A stretch of DNA of 64,000 nucleotides, taken from NCBI GenBank assembly GCA_027605045.1, contig JAQFWX010000001.1, positions 3,162,001-3,226,000 of the forward strand. The letters are read 5' to 3'. Positions 11,360 through 22,490 of this stretch are shown in pieces. Made by a program: the position numbers and the translations under genes. Every line of letters begins with the position of its first letter. The stretch's first letter is position 1. Below the pieces are notes generated by a model. That model was not told the DNA's origin. It was given only the letters and a program-made list of their open reading frames with translations, and did not search any database. The stretch comes from Phallus indusiatus (Eukaryota > Basidiomycota > Agaricomycetes > Phallales > Phallaceae).

Positions 11360-12175
11360 TACTCTCTTACAAGCAAGGGCCAACCGCCAGATTCCGGTGT
11401 TCGCATCGTGATGCCTGCAAAGCAGTAAGCTTGGATTTAATGACAATTTGTCGTAGAAGTTGTGAGTACATTTGTGAAAAACATTCTGAATGTTTTGGGA
11501 CTAGTTGAACTTTTAACAGGAGATACAAGTGTATTCCCCGTTTTACGAGGCGGAGAAAGACTTCATCGAATCAGAGACGAATCTCCCATTTATTACCGGC
11601 CTATCCTTCTGTTCTCTATTCTCCGAGCTCTTTTGTTAACGGGACCACCGATCCTCTGCTACAACAACTAGATTTACAAGTACAAAATTGTCAACGGCTG
11701 GCCCGAAGCTGCAGCCCATATGAAGCACCGGTCAATAGGGCTACCGATGTATGGGCTTTGGGTCTCATCTCGCTCAAAGACGCACTTTCTTTCCTCAATC
11801 GACTCCAGGGATTACGTATATCATTTCTCTGCTGCGTAGGGTGGCGGCAAAATTTGTTCATTAATCTGCGAGTCGGGCACACCTGATATGGTGATCAGCC
11901 CAGACTTTAGTTTCGGGAAAAAGTATATTCGCAATGATTTGCAGTGGCATTCGAGGATAATTCCGAGTAGGGGGGATATACTAGACTTTTCGCCGAACGA
12001 CTTCATAAATTCAATTCTCGCCGGTCTGGGTCCTATCGCGAGTGAGAAATTTGTCAACATACTCTGCCAGATGACCAAACTAGAATACTTTGGCCATTTC
12101 TTTCGTGGGCTGCTTCGCATCACGGGCTTATCAGAATGGCGCAACGACTCACAAGATGCTCATCTACTACCTACT
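11360..12175 (+). pseudogene. Decayed relic of the F-box family (copy 2)
   Basis: Pieces of the paralogous family occur in the correct order but in different frames and with stops. They are 'DSGVRIVMPAK' (family 'YSGVRVVVLAK'), 'QEIQVYSPFYEAEKDF' (family 'QEIQARSPLYEEEED'), 'IGLPMYGLWVSS' (family 'IGLPTYGFRILPP'), and 'SEKFVNILCQMTKLEYF' (family 'AEEFVDALCKMTELGYF'). At least one large part, including the F-box itself, is missing or unrecognisable. The relic lies about 200 bp upstream of the intact copy at 12369, so this is a tandem duplication in which one member died early. Confidence 0.75.
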
Positions 12176-12368
12176 TTGTCACATACTGGCGGACAGGTAG
12201 TGACAACGACTCTTCTGGGATCAGAATTTATAGTAAGAAGGCCCGACGACAACGCGAAAAAACACTCGACAATCTTGAACTAGAGTGAGATCACACCGCG
12301 GTATTAGGCGCCAAGCTATCGGCCTTCCTTTGGTAACACGTCTATCTCTACCCTCCTCTATTTCAAAA

Positions 12369-14166
12369 ATGGTCGACGTCTCATTACCTTCGCCGTGCTC
12401 CATTCACCATTATGAATACAAAGGCTCTCCAACATATGTCGATTCCCTTCCTCCCTGTCTCATTCACTGCACCCTCGAAAGGGGCGCAGAAGCATATTAT
12501 TCCGGTGTTCGTGTCGTTGTGCTGGTGAGAAGAATTGGATTTGATAACGAATTCACGGAAGCGGTGAGCTGAGTATAACCCCAAAATACACTTTTTCTTG
12601 ACCAAGGTATCTCAACAGGAAATCCAAATACGACCCCCGCTCCTTGAAAAAGATACAGCGAAAAATGTAGCTTGCAATGATCATTTCCCATCTGATACCA
12701 GTTTACCCCTTTACACCTTCATTTTCGAACTCGTTGACCTAAGCGAGCTGAGATCACTCGCTGCAGAGATTAAATTTACGGGTGCAACAACATCGATGAC
12801 CAGCTCGGAACCCGTGAAGATCCCCAGTACTCACAGGATATTATATGACTATGCAAGACGCACCACGGCGCATTCACCGTCTTGCACTGTTCTCCTGTCA
12901 ACACAGCACCTAAAACTGCCACGCAGCTTTAAGCCCTATCGTTCCAGACTCAGACCTCTGGAGTGTCGTTCCCCTGTGCTGACTCGGATAATAGGCCTGC
13001 CGACACATGGATTTCGAATCCTACCACCCTCTAAACAACGTCCTGTATTTATTCAACCACCCTTAGAAATTCTATATAACATCTTCTCCGTTTTGGCACA
13101 CGATTATAGCATCTACGAAAATTGGCGAAAAGGACTCATTGCCGTGAGTCTGGTTTGTCGTACATGGTGGAAGGTTGCGCTGTGCTTCATTTATGAAGAC
13201 TTCGAGAGACACGAGCAAAACAATATCCGAGTTGAAAAGCTTGCGACCGTGCTTGGAGATAACCCTGAACGCGGAAGATATATCAGATATCTCTCATCGA
13301 TACGCTTCATAGATCGAACCATCACCTCGGATCCTGCTGCGGTTTTTGGGGACAGCGTACTGGCGATACTGAAGACCGCTTTTAATATTAGAAGGCTGAC
13401 AATGGGGCGGGTCAGCGCCTTGCTAGCCGAGGAATTCGTTGACGCATTGTGCAAAATGACCGAGCTTGGGTATTTTACTCAGTCTCCCACAGGCAATGAT
13501 GATGATTCTGGCACAGCACTCGATGCAACACAACTAGCCAAATGTTTCGCGCATTGGCCAAAACTTCGACAGGCTACAGTACATAGGTTTGGAGAACCCC
13601 AGACTAATGATGAGAATGAATTTGCGCCAGCTCAGTGCGCTCTAATCCAAATTATATTTTGGAATGGATTCGTATCTATGACTCAGCTTCGGGCCATCAC
13701 CGCATCCTCTAGGGACACTTTGCGCACCGTCATGCTCAGGTCGATCAGAGGTATCAACAACAAGGAACTCACGTCTTGGCTTCTTGAATTCGGGCCGAAT
13801 ATAACAAACCTTGCACTTACATCCTCCGTGTTCATCCGTTCAAAAACAGACGAGCCTGCCATTGACGCGACAATCCACATAATGCCGAAACTCTCCTACC
13901 TCGAAGTCGATGGCCCAGTGGCGACAGTTCTTACTCTGTTAAAATTCGAACCTGTGGTAGAGCCTAGTCGACATCCGTGCATAAAATTTAACGATCCTAC
14001 GCTAATCGACCCGCACGCTTTTGTGATAGCGTTGCGTACGACTAAGTGGAAAACTGTGCATGTCCCGGGTTTGACGATTCCTAATAGCTTGGTTCAGGAG
14101 GTGATGAAATTGTGTGAAGAAAGGAAGATAATAGTGCCGATTCTGACACAATTGTCACTGGCATAG
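12369..14166 (+). CDS. F-box family protein, copy 3 (intact)
   Basis: Predicted 580 aa from exons 12369-12563 and 12619-14166, with a 55-nt GT-AG intron containing stops, so splicing is required. Exon 1 is again exactly 65 codons. Organisation matches the copy at 4471: an N-terminal region of unknown function ('YYSGVRVVVLVRRIGF', 'FIFELVDLSELRS'), an F-box at about 212-260 ('QPPLEILYNIF', 'LVCRTWWKVAL'), and a long C-terminal half with shared blocks such as 'TQLAKCFAHWPKLRQATV', 'ITASSRDTLRTV' and 'FVIALRTTKWKTVHVPGL'. The two intact copies are clearly homologous along their whole length but have diverged, so the duplication is not recent. The likely role, by family, is recognition of a target protein for ubiquitination. 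Confidence 0.8.
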
Positions 14167-14757
14167 AGATGTACAAACCCAGGACCTTCTGCGGTCCATC
14201 TGGGACAGCGACAAGACCTACGTATGTACTAATCTCCATATAGTAACGTAACTATCTTATCCGACATTAAACACCGCATGATTTTTTGCTTTGGATTCGG
14301 TTGCTCTTCAGCTTTATAAGCATCTTGAGAAGGCATAGGTTGCGGTGTCGTCTCGGGTTTCCCCCCCAAAGTTTAGATCAAACCCCCGAGCGGTCCGCTG
14401 TGTTTCAACTCCAAGTCAACTCAACGGAAGCAACTTCCACATATAAACTTCCAAGAGTTATGACGAAAGGAATCATCGACTCAAGTAAGGTGTAAATTAT
14501 CACCTTGTGGTGTTCCCATGCTACCACCTTAATTCATGAACGGAACAATTGTCGGATCCAGTCTCCTCCTGGTACGACCGTCGCCACATACGATGCATGA
14601 TGCATGATGTTTGTCTGGATACAGTACTAGATACAATCACGGTCTCACAAAAGTGAAACCACACTGCGGCATCATATATTATATCATCCAGGCACCAGTT
14701 TGAAAATGGAGAATCGGCTATTCCCTCGCCATACTCTTCGTTAGCTTCCCTCCCAAG
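14167..14757. other. Spacer between tandem F-box copies
   Basis: About 590 bp with no gene. It includes the 3' end of copy 3 and the upstream region of copy 4, with an AT-rich patch (TATATTATATC near 14.67 kb) that could serve as a core promoter. Confidence 0.4.
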
Positions 14758-16185
14758 ATGCTGGACGCCTTAGAACCCTCACCATGCTCAATCTTCTACT
14801 ATAAATACAAAGGTCCTAGAACGACGCTTAATAACCCATCGCCCTTCACCATTCACTGCACTCTCGAAAAAGGCGCAGAAATTTACTATTCCGGAGTTCG
14901 CGTTGTTGTCCTTGCGAAAAAGATTGGTTTTGATGATGATTTTGCAAAAGCGGTAAACACAACTACGAAATACTTGAATATGTATGTTTTTATTAATGTA
15001 CTAAAACAGGAAATCCAAGCCCGTTCCCCGCTTTATGAGGAAGAGGAAGACGACAACGAGTGTGAAGACAAAGACGACGTGCATGTGTTCAGTGGCCATA
15101 GTCCATCTGATACCGATTTACCTTTCTATACTCTCATCTTCGAGCTCGTCGACTTGAGTGACAAACAATCAACAGCCGCAGACGTAATGTTCACGGGCGC
15201 AGAAACATCGACGACTGCCTCAGAGCCTGTACAAGTCCCTGATACTCACAGGATCTTATACGACTCCGCGAAAAATACAACGATTGATTCACCATCGTGC
15301 ATTTTCCTCCTAACCACAGAGCACGTAGGATTACGGCGATCTTTCAAATACCGTTTTCCATCCAGGATGCAATGTCGGTTCCCTGCGTTGATAGGTCTGC
15401 CGACCTACGGATTTCGAATCTTACCGCCTTCCGACAAACGTCCTTTATTTACTCAACCACCCTCTGAAATTCTATATGAGATTTTCTCCTTTCTAAAGCG
15501 AGATGTCGGCTCTTCCAAAAATTGGCGGAAAGAACTCGTTGCTGCGAGTCTGGTGTGTCGCGCGTGGAAGATTGCACTGTGCGTCATTTCCAAGGATCAT
15601 TGACAAGGACTCGTTTACCACTGGGGACCCAACACCGCATCCCAACTAGCGAAACCTTTTGTGCATTGGTTAAAGCCTCGGCAGACTGCGGTAGAAAGAA
15701 TCGCAGAACCTTATGCTGAAGATGAAATAAAAACTCGCACCTTCCCGCTGCGTACAAGATCAAATTCTTATTTGAATGCGAACTCGTATCAACGACTCAG
15801 CGCTCAGCTGCGGGCCATCACCGCATTCCTTGCTCAGGACACTTTTGCACACCGTCGCGCTCAGGCTCATCAGAGGAACCTGCAACGAGGAACTATTCTT
15901 GATTAACTCGGAGAACCAGATTCTCCCTTAAAGAAGGCAACATTTTCATTCGTTCCAGGGAAAAAGAGTTGGCCATTGACGCAACAATTCACAAGATGTC
16001 CAAACTCTCTTGGCTCAAAATGAATGGGTCAGTGATACAGTGCTTATACTCTTTCAAATTCGGCTTTTGTATTGACTGCGTACGATAATATTATTCAGTT
16101 CTAGGCCTCAAGGTTTCGGATGAAATTCGGAGCTGAATCATGAGGAGGCTACGCAAGTTGCGAAAGAAAGGGGAATAGGCTTGTT
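14758..16185 (+). pseudogene. F-box family, copy 4, truncated
   Basis: Exon 1 (14758-14952, 65 codons) and the start of exon 2 (from 15010, after a 57-nt intron without stops) are intact and encode a 262-residue protein ending at 15601-15603. It stops right after the F-box ('QPPSEILYEIF', 'LVCRAWKIALCVI'). Downstream, remnants of the C-terminal half continue in shifting frames: 'SQLAKPFVHWLK', 'LRAITAFLAQDT', 'ATIHKMSKLSWL' and 'GLKVSDEI'. Compared with copy 3, roughly 290 bp are missing at the break between the F-box and 'QLAK'. It is best called a pseudogene. The remaining open frame could still make a short protein with the N-terminal region and F-box but no substrate-binding half. Confidence 0.75.
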
Positions 16186-16965
16186 GATATGGATACATCA
16201 ATTGCTCACATAAAGGCGAGCAACGGTCGGACATATCGGCTAGATCTGGCACAGCGGAAAGATTTATGAACACTATTATCGTGCGCGTATAATAAAGTGA
16301 CTATTTCATCCTATTAAATTGATATGAAATGAACAACCATGTGCGTTGTTGTTTGTTGATTGCGTCGCGTTTCTCTTGATGGTTGTAAACCTATTCTCCT
16401 GAATCAAGTACGCAGCCAATTTAATTATAAAGAACGCTACAGACATCACCCATATACATAGCTTTTCATGAGAAATCTCAACTGAAGAATAAAAGTTGAT
16501 GAGCGCTGGCGCTTTGCAACTCCACTTTTGTCCTTGAACAATAATAATCCAGCTCAGCTTTAGTTCAGTTGCGCGTGAGTTCGATTTTAGCGATTCCTTT
16601 GGAGCCAAAATTAACGAATACGCGGTGAACAAAAGGAACAAGAGGACAATAAGTCAATAGCACCAATTATTCAAGAAAAATTGTGAATAGCGGCCATCAA
16701 TTGAACCACGTGATTGTTGGAATTCATTGTTCCCGTTCCGTTCAACTCGGCAGTTTCCGCTCAGCTCCAAGGATACCAATACATATATACTTTTCAACAA
16801 ATGATATATAAACAACCACATCGCCGGTCATCTCTCTCCACCTCTCTCCTCCCTCTTCTCTTTTTCTCTCTTCATCGTCTCCTTCCAACTCTAAAAGCCT
16901 GGTGCTTTTGACTCTTCCATTACTCTTCTACAAAACCCAATCAATCTTTCTTTATTTTAACGACG
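16186..16965. other. Intergenic and promoter of secreted-protein gene
   Basis: No gene. The last part (about 16830-16965) is pyrimidine-rich (CTCTC runs) and lies between a TATA-like box and the ATG at 16966. This arrangement is common at strongly expressed fungal genes. Confidence 0.5.
16805..16812 (+). promoter_or_regulatory. TATA-like box of secreted-protein gene
   Basis: TATATAAA lies about 154 bp upstream of the ATG and is followed by a CT-rich leader. Confidence 0.45.
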
Positions 16966-18783
16966 ATGCAATTGTCCAACGTCTTTGTTTCTCTAGCCTT
17001 GATTATCGCCTCGGTTTCCGCAGTTCCCGTGCTTAACAAGCGGATCGCTCAAACTATCATCGATAGCGTTCAGAACTGGGAGAACGCTTGCGATGCTGCA
17101 AACGGAGGAGCACAATGCAACGCCATTGCAGTGAATGCTTCCAGTACCCTTCTTGCCGCTGCCGATGCCTGTGCACAACAAGACTCGGGCGATATCATGG
17201 TCAACCTCGCCAAGAGCCTCAATAGTCAGGCCATGATAACAGCCGCTCAGATCTTTGTTCAACAACCTCGTAACTCGCCCAACAGTCAGGCTGTCGTCTA
17301 CTGCCAACGTGCTCCAGCCAATTCGGAATTGAACGGCTTGTTCCAATGCCAATTTCAGGGTGATAATGAAAATCAGTTCACGAACGGTCAAGCTCCTGGC
17401 GGTGCGGGTACTATTCCGTTCGGTCTCTCCGCCCCTGTGAACCCACCTGGTTCTTGTCCCGCTCATACATCAGGCCCAATTCCCGATGGTGTTCAACTCT
17501 CCTCTTTGGTGTCTAGCCCCGGTACTCCAGCGGCCTCGTCTTCTTCCTCCTCCGGTTCTGGTGCATCTACCAGGTAAGTTTTCGAGTAAACCTATTTGCC
17601 AAATCCTTCGTCAGTTAATGTATCCTGATGTCTTTCAGCTCATCTAGCCCGGATTCTAGCTCCTCCAGCCCGGATTCCAGCTCCTCCAGTGCGCCAGGTG
17701 ATACCAGCTTCCCTCCACCCCAGCAAGGTGGATCGAGCTCGTCTTCCCCTGCTGCCTCTACCCCTGCTGCTTCAACTCCATCCAGCGGATCTAGCAGCGG
17801 TTTCCAGCTTTCCAACGGTCAACAAGCCCAAAAACAAAAGTAAGCTATTCAATTCATCCTAATGTATCCGAGCCAATTGATCTAACACGCTCATCTTCTC
17901 AGCGCCGGATTTGCGCAATTAACATCAAGCTCTTCATGCACTGCAGGATCTCAAGCCTGCGTGAACGGACAATTTGCTCAGGTCAGCAGGAGAGATGACC
18001 TATATACACACGTGTTTGAAAACTGACGATTTTTCTTCAGTGTGTCGGCAGTCAATTTACTTTGACAGCATGTGGAACTGGTACTCAATGCTTCGCACTA
18101 CCTCTCGTCAACAAGGCCGGTACTAGTATCACCTGCACCACACAAGCAGACGCAAGTGCCCGTATTGCCGCAACTGGAGCAACAGGGGGTATCACAGGAT
18201 CTGGATCCAGTGCTGCCTCTGCTCCTGCTTCCGACAGCGGCGCATCGTCTTCAGGATCAGGCTCAGGATCAGGTTCGACCTCGACCTCATCATCTGGCTC
18301 TTCCAACAACGCAGCTGCCCCCGCAACTTCGCCCGCGGCTGCATCGGGTAGCACTGGTTTCCAATTTTCAAACGGTCAAGAGGCTCAAAAACTAAAGTAA
18401 AAAACCATTTCCAATCTTTTTTTGTCGACTGCTTCTAACTAGCAATTTGTTCTTCTTTTTAATCATAAGTGCCCAATTCGCCACTCTCACTGCCAGCTCT
18501 TCCTGCACTGATGGTCAACAAGCATGCATCAACGGCGGATTCGCTCAAGTACGTGTTATCTGTACCCCACATATCTGACCTCAGTTGACCTCTGAATCTT
18601 GGCATCATTAATTAGTGCGTCGGCGGTCAATTCTCCATCACCCAGTGCGCAGGTGGAACCCAATGCTTCGCTCTCCCACTTGTCAACAAGCCCGGAACCA
18701 GCGTCACCTGCGACACAGAAAGCGACGCTGCAGCCCGTATTGCCAACACCGGCGTAACCGGAGGAATCACTGGCTCTTCATAA
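16966..18783 (+). CDS. Secreted protein with two CBM19-like cysteine modules
   Basis: Predicted 496 aa from six exons: 16966-17573, 17639-17839, 17903-17981, 18041-18396, 18470-18548 and 18616-18783. Residues 1-19 are a signal peptide ending 'SVSA', and 'KR' at 25-26 could be a Kex2 site. An N-terminal domain of about 170 residues is followed by Ser/Ala-rich linkers and two modules (about 270-345 and 415-496). Each module has six cysteines with identical spacing (C-x6-C-x7-C-x9-C-x5-C-x14-C) and motifs 'TQCFALPLVNK' and 'GGITGS'. This spacing resembles family 19 carbohydrate-binding modules, which bind chitin. Chitin or cell-wall binding is therefore the best guess, without an obvious catalytic domain. 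Each module is encoded by two exons with matching phases, which shows internal exon duplication. Confidence 0.85.
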
Positions 18784-20207
18784 ATAAAACAAGATTGACG
18801 AAAAATAAATAATAATAATAATGGAATGGAATGTAGTACAATGTTGTTTTTTTTTTTTTCATTACATTCATCACGCTCTTTCGTTTTCATACACACACAC
18901 GCATGCGTACACACTGTGCATTAACTTTGTACACTCTCGTACAATACAAACACCATGTATCCAATAACCTAACCTTGTTACATATACTCTGTAGATGTGA
19001 GCATAAAAATACACCGAAGTTGACGATACTCATCCTGCATCCTGAGTGAGTTCGATATGGATACTTCTTTGAAACCTCTTGAGCGAAATACACTCTTGTT
19101 CACTTACTCTGATTCCTTTAAAATCATTTTGGAGAGACTCATTAAGCGGCGGTAGCGAAGTGATGGCTGTTGAGCTCAAGGCCAGCCTAAGTTCCTCTAG
19201 CGAACAATTCCTGGCAGTTATGTGCACAAAATCTCTGAAGAGTTTTAGTTTACTGCTTCATAAACTTTTCAAGGCTTCGCAAGGACCATTTCAACGAGCT
19301 GCTAGTAGGAACAGCGGCCAAAGAGAAACCAAAGGGAAACGTTCAATGCACTGAGAGTGAACACGCTCACGTAATCGTCGTGACGCGTGACGCGTCACCG
19401 TGTCACCCCGAGTTGTCCGTCGCCACATTGTCGTCGCTTTTTGTTGGACGAGAGAATTTATTGCGTGTATTTGAAATAACACATCCTTTTATAGTTTGAC
19501 TTTCTGAACACATCTGAAGCAAACAATATCGTCATTCCAAGGTACGCACGTTTTTTCCTGTATCCGGCTTCTCCGAGTTTCTGTTGCTTCTATCGACTAC
19601 AAAAATCACCAGCCTGGCTCAGAATATTTCAAAAAACGGTTGTCACTTGATTCGAATACTTATAATCCAGGAACTTCAAAAACAACATACGAAAAAGTTC
19701 ACGTGGCCCTCTCGACACCTTGATTATCCCCACTGGGTAATTCAAGATAATTCAATCGCGGAGAAATCGACGTTTCTTTGAAATTCCTTCCCCAGTTTTT
19801 TTCTTCTTCTTTCTGACAAGTCGACGCTAAAAAACGCACATGACAATTTTTGCTGAGCAACCCGTAGCGTTCCGAATACGGCCTCTCTCACCCGGTTACG
19901 TACACGGCATAATCACACAGTTTGGTATAGGCCCACTCCCAGCTAGCAGGACTTGATATCGAAGCACTGTTTTCTGCATTTTTTTCGAACTCAAGTGAAG
20001 CTTAAAAATGTACTTCTTTTCAAGCTCCTTTAAATAACGGGATTTATAACAGATTTACATACACAGATTCATATCGATCCTCAGCGCCTCGATCCTCGGG
20101 CGACATCATCTCAGTCTCGTCCAGGAAGAAAAGGACTTCACCTCATTAATTATAGCTCTATTGTTTCACGACATAGCTTTTCCTCACGATCTCAAGATTT
20201 CGTTCAC
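18784..20207. other. Intergenic, no gene
   Basis: About 1.4 kb between the secreted-protein and decarboxylase genes. It starts with an AAT/AATAAA-rich 3' end and contains the TGACGCG cluster described separately. Short open frames near 19.0-19.35 kb on both strands lack supporting features. Confidence 0.45.
19380..19460. repeat. TGACGCG palindrome cluster, dispersed-repeat candidate
   Basis: Contains the perfect 12-bp palindrome GTGACGCGTCAC (19387-19398) preceded by another TGACGCG unit and followed by GTGTCACC. Downstream blocks GAGTTG, CCGTCGCCAC and TTGTTGGA occur in the same order near 41.87-41.95 kb. This suggests two copies of a short, diverged repeat. MluI-type boxes (ACGCGT) are also known cell-cycle sites, so a regulatory role is an alternative. 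Confidence 0.4.
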
Positions 20208-22490
20208 ATGAATCCAAGTCAGAACCAGAATCAATACAATGAGATAGAATCTCTTCGCGCCCAAATCCTGCAAATCGCCTCCGAGAGAGATAAGACACTT
20301 TCCCAACTCCCGCCCACGGCGGCTTCTCAAGATGTTCATGCGGCACTGGTGGCGTTGCCGTCGGGCTTGTCAAATGAAGGATTGGGTTTGTCCGGCGCTG
20401 TCAATCATGTCATACGTGATCTTTTACCGGCTTTGGCCCCTGGACATGCTGGCCCAAGGTTCGTGGTGTGGCTTTGATATCTATATACATTTACATGGTT
20501 TCATCCATGGAGGAAAACTTTGGCTGGTTTGACATTCAGCCACAATTATAAATTTTTTTCTCTTCTTTGAAACAATATCACATTCAATCTGTTTACATTT
20601 GTTTGCATTTTTTTAGGTATTTTGGGTTCATCACCGGAGGCGCTCTTCCTTCTGCTCAGGTGCAGTCATTCATTCTACATTTCTCACTTAGGTTGACCGA
20701 CGATTGGTCATTCAGCTTGCAGATTTCCTCACGACTATATATGATCAAAATGTTGGAGCAAACCGAACTGTTAGTCAAAACACGTCGTCTAAAATCCCAG
20801 ATCTAGTTCATTTGATAATTCTCCATAGGAAGAAAGCATTGCAGCTGTCATTGAATGGCGTGCTTTAGAGTTTGTGCTTGACTTATTTGATCTACCACGA
20901 GACAAATTCCCTGCACGAATCTTAACAAGCGGGGCTACAGCGTCAAACGTTCTTGGCTTAGGTGAGTTCTTTAGTTTGGCTTTTTGGCTAAAACAAAAAA
21001 AGGAAAGGAAAGAAGCAAACATTTCTGACATTATCTGTATTTCTACTTCGTAATAGCACTCGCAAGAAATCATGCCGTGCGAACTGCACTCAATTCTCCG
21101 GACCATTCCGTTTCAGAAGATGGGTTTGCAGGGGTTACTGTCAAAGTCTATACTGATAGACCACACGCGTCTCTTCTCAAAGCTGCCGCCCTCGTTGGAA
21201 TCGGACGGTCAAACGTGATAGACATCGGCAAGAAACTGAATCCTGCTGAAGAACAGAACGACATCATTGGCATTGATTTGAATGAATTAGAAGAACATTT
21301 CAAACAAAGCCTGCTTCCATCAAGCGTCAATGGAATCAAGACAGCCGCTGTTGTCTCTGTGAGCTTCGGAGAAGTCAACACTGTAAGTATACAAAACAAA
21401 AAGTCTAAAAATACCTTTATCGAAACTCAGAAGCTCATCCCTTTGTTATTTTGCCTCTATTTCAGGGAGACTTTACACCTCAGATTCGTGAGATCCGCGC
21501 TTTATGTGACAAGTATTCAGTATGGCTGCATATTGACGCAGGTATGTTCAGGATCATTTATATGATTTTCGAGTTCTATCTATCTAACTTACAAAAATCA
21601 TTGCTTCTTACTAGCTTTTGGCGCGTATGCACGGCTTGTCCCTGATATTGTAGGAGACATGGCCAATGGCCTTGAACTAGGAGATAGTATCGCTTCGGAT
21701 GGTAAGTGTACTAATAAGTCAACCAACTAAATAGATTCATCTAACGACATGACAACTTAACCTTACCTTTCTAGGTCATAAATGGCTTAACGTTCCTTAT
21801 GATTGCGGTCTCTTTTTCTCGCGTTCAATTAAAGAGCAACAGGCTATTTTCACATCTACCAAAGGTAGTGGTGGTATGCCGGCATATCTCTCGCGACTAC
21901 CATCAAATCTGATGCATCAGGGCTTCACCCCTGAAATGAGATTGGCTGCTGAAATTCCGGACGCTATGACGCTTTCTATCGAAAACTCTAGACGTTTCCG
22001 TGGATTGGCTTTGTACACTGCGTTACTCGACCAAGGTCGGAATGGCTACGCAGAAATTGTACGACGCAATATTCTTTTCACGAGACGAATTGCGGATTGG
22101 ATGGAATCGAAGGAAGGAAAGGGTTATTACGAGGTTTTGAATCTGAGATTGATAAACGTTCCCATCCTCGCCGACGCCACCGCCACCGAAAAAACGACAA
22201 CCGTTCGGACAACTCCGCTGAACATGCTACTATTCCGAGCTCGCAAAACATCCAATCCTGTTCGTGCATACACCGCAGCCGGAGGCTCAGGGATTCTTGT
22301 CAAAGCACTTAACGATACCAAAAAAATCCAAGTTACGCCCGGTGAGAATGCCGTACGAATTGCCGTTTCGAACTGGGCTACTGGTCTCGAAGCGACGACG
22401 ACGTCAAAAGGGGACTTTGATATCCTTGTGGAGTCATTACTTTCAGTGGTCGAAAACCCTCCTCAATGGGTCATGTCAGCCTCGGTTTAA
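20208..22490 (+). CDS. PLP-dependent (group II) amino-acid decarboxylase family
   Basis: Predicted 561 aa from eight exons: 20208-20458, 20617-20659, 20716-20769, 20829-20961, 21057-21382, 21466-21541, 21615-21701 and 21775-22490. Introns are 56-158 nt and all GT-AG. The fold-type I decarboxylase signature is clear: 'PRYFGFITGG' near the N-terminus, 'LTSGATASNVLGL' in the cofactor region, 'WLHIDAAFGAYARL' containing the Asp that contacts the pyridine nitrogen, and the Schiff-base Lys326 in 'DGHKWLNVPYDCG'. The family removes the carboxyl group of aromatic or acidic amino acids to give amines. The substrate cannot be told from sequence. Length is normal for the fungal members, and no targeting peptide is seen, so a cytosolic enzyme is likely. 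No biosynthetic partners are adjacent. Confidence 0.9.
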
